From positions 112,695 to 176,694 of the forward strand of contig NZ_JAATEM010000013.1 of NCBI RefSeq assembly GCF_012034205.1: 64,000 nucleotides of DNA, given 5' to 3'. The translations under genes and the position numbers were made by a program. This DNA comes from Streptomyces composti. Its GTDB lineage: Bacteria > Actinomycetota > Actinomycetes > Streptomycetales > Streptomycetaceae. This document shows, one piece after another, positions 63,130 to 64,000 of this stretch; position 1 is the stretch's first letter; every line of letters begins with the position of its first letter. The notes under the pieces are model-generated. The model saw only the letters and a program-made list of their open reading frames with translations, was not told the DNA's origin and made no database searches.

Positions 63130-63875
63130 CGGCCGGCCGCCTTCAGCAGGTTGCCGGACATCAGCTCGAGGAGGCTCTCGGGGGCCTCCATGAAGGTGTG
63201 GTGCCCGCCTTCGAGCAGGACGGACGTGGTCTCGCCGCACTCCTTCCAGCCGCCCATCTCGGCGTACCGGATCTCCTCGTCCTCCGTCCATCCGATGGCG
63301 GTGATCGGGCCGGGCAGCCGGTACGGGTCCGGCACGACGTACCGCTTGTTGGTCTCGACGTCGGCGCGCAGGATCTCCAGGTAGAAGGAGAGCAGCTCGG
63401 GGTTGGGGTCGCCGCCCATCCGGCGCATGAGGCTCTCGAGCTCGGCCCGCAGCTCGGTGTCGTCCATGGCGAGGAAGCGGCCCGCAGGACCGTCCTGCGG
63501 GGCGACCTGCGAGGAGACGTACAGCTGGGACGCGACGGGCCTGCCCGTGCGGGCCAGCTCGGCGGACACCTCGTACGCGGCGAGCGCCGAGCCGCAGTGG
63601 CCGAAGAAGGCGAACGGCACGTCCAGGTACTCCTCCAGCCCCGGGATCATGGCCTGGGCGAGCTCCTGGTACGTGGAGAAGTTGGGTTCGGCGAACCGCG
63701 TCTCGTGCCCCGGGAGCTCCACCGGAACGAAGTTCACGCCCTGCCACGAACGGGGCCACTGACGGTACATGCTGGCGCCGCATCCCGAGTAGGGGATGAG
63801 AAACACCCGCGCTGCGGCGTCGGCCGACGGCCTGTGGGGCAGCCACGGGTTCCGGCCGGAGGGGCGGTGGTTCAT
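63126..63875 (-). CDS. Type II thioesterase with Cys at the nucleophile position
   Basis: A 249-residue thioesterase paralogue. FLIPYSGCGASMYRQWP and VELPGHETRFAEP are family blocks, GWTEDEEI may provide the acid and GGHHTF the His. The nucleophile motif reads FFGHCGS, so Cys94 replaces the usual Ser of GHSxG. Cys-containing thioesterases occur in some synthase systems and alter transfer preference. GGAG eight bases before the ATG at 63875 supports the start. It lies downstream of the partial gene at the edge, so the two thioesterases are likely part of an operon from the right. Confidence 0.88.
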   Translation of the reverse strand: MNHRPSGRNPWLPHRPSADAAARVFLIPYSGCGASMYRQWPRSWQGVNFVPVELPGHETRFAEPNFSTYQELAQAMIPGLEEYLDVPFAFFGHCGSALAAYEVSAELARTGRPVASQLYVSSQVAPQDGPAGRFLAMDDTELRAELESLMRRMGGDPNPELLSFYLEILRADVETNKRYVVPDPYRLPGPITAIGWTEDEEIRYAEMGGWKECGETTSVLLEGGHHTFMEAPESLLELMSGNLLKAAGR

Positions 63876-63906
63876 CTGCGGGTCTCCAGGGTTCAAAGCG
63901 CGATGC

Positions 63907-64000
63907 TCAGCGCTGTCGGGCGGTGATCGGCAGGTGCTTGTAGCCGGAGATGAAGTTCGAACGGAGCCGGGACTTCTCCCCCGCGTGGGCGAAGTCGGTG
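63907..64000 (-). CDS. C-terminal end of an unidentified protein (cut by window edge)
   Basis: Thirty codons read in from the right edge and end with TGA at 63907-63909: an acidic/basic stretch followed by RLRSNFISGYKHLPITARQR. Codon usage fits a real gene, and it leads the two thioesterase genes with 31 bp between. The length is too short for a family call; a biosynthetic enzyme such as a P450 is a guess only. Confidence 0.6.
   Translation of the reverse strand, partial: TDFAHAGEKSRLRSNFISGYKHLPITARQR

Overview
The window is from a high-GC Gram-positive actinomycete, almost certainly a Streptomyces species. Evidence: about 70% GC with strong G/C at third codon positions, many GTG and TTG starts, 4-bp stop/start overlaps inside operons, and typical Streptomyces content (XRE/DUF397 pair, GTP-type PEPCK, DasR-like chitinase operator, CsoR-controlled copper ATPase, glyoxal-oxidase family enzyme next to glycosyltransferases). 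No tRNA, rRNA, CRISPR array or intact insertion sequence was seen.

Layout. (1) 1-1633: 3'-truncated gene for a membrane protein with a prepilin-type signal, a Gly/Asn repeat linker and a pre-toxin-like region cut by the window edge. (2) 1.8-5.2 kb: FAD oxidase, HATPase-like protein, XRE regulator with an apparent 2-bp frameshift, DUF397 partner. (3) 5.2-17.3 kb, minus strand: a Tad/Flp pilus or secretion locus (Zn-ribbon protein, CpaB, CpaE, two TadE-like pseudopilins, CpaF ATPase, TadB, TadC, histidine kinase, LuxR-type response regulator, Flp pilin, Tad-like protein, lipoprotein, OmpA-domain protein). Divergent from it (17.6-20.2 kb) lies a second large protein with a prepilin-type signal, plus a lipoprotein and a membrane protein. 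The three prepilin-type genes share an unusual promoter: TGGGCCC-like repeats 12 bp apart, 38-39 bp upstream of a similar -10 box. (4) 20.2-31.6 kb: secreted chitinase with a DasR-like operator, divergent Nramp-type transporter, OmpR-type two-component system flanked by tandem repeats, VanZ protein, DUF3152 metalloprotease-like protein, copper operon (two CsoR-type boxes, CopA, DUF4396). (5) 31.7-39.4 kb: D-amino-acid utilisation cluster: GntP-family permease, RidA, IclR regulator and PfkB kinase on one strand; PLP D-amino-acid dehydratase and D-aminoacylase divergent from a shared palindromic operator. (6) 39.4-47 kb: trypsin-like protease, aminotransferase (probably leaderless), a small protein whose ribosome-binding site is buried in a hairpin, three unknown or exported proteins, AraC regulator, decayed MoxR/RavA ATPase. 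(7) 47.3-53.4 kb: PEPCK, hemolysin III, self-regulated MFS/TetR pair, Mut7-C protein. (8) 53.5-60.0 kb: four-gene operon coupling a copper-radical oxidase with three membrane glycosyltransferases. (9) 60.2-64 kb: DUF255 thioredoxin-fold protein and two type II thioesterases (one with Cys in place of the nucleophilic Ser), suggesting a natural-product cluster beyond the right edge.

The most promising undescribed system is the Tad locus with its two large prepilin-signal cargo proteins and shared promoter. It reads as a regulated surface or secretion apparatus that may export adhesin- or toxin-like proteins rather than only a simple pilin. Next most interesting are the oxidase/glycosyltransferase operon and the hairpin-masked start at 42093. 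All coordinates, motif spacings and residue numbers were counted by hand; family names come from motif recognition without database searches.
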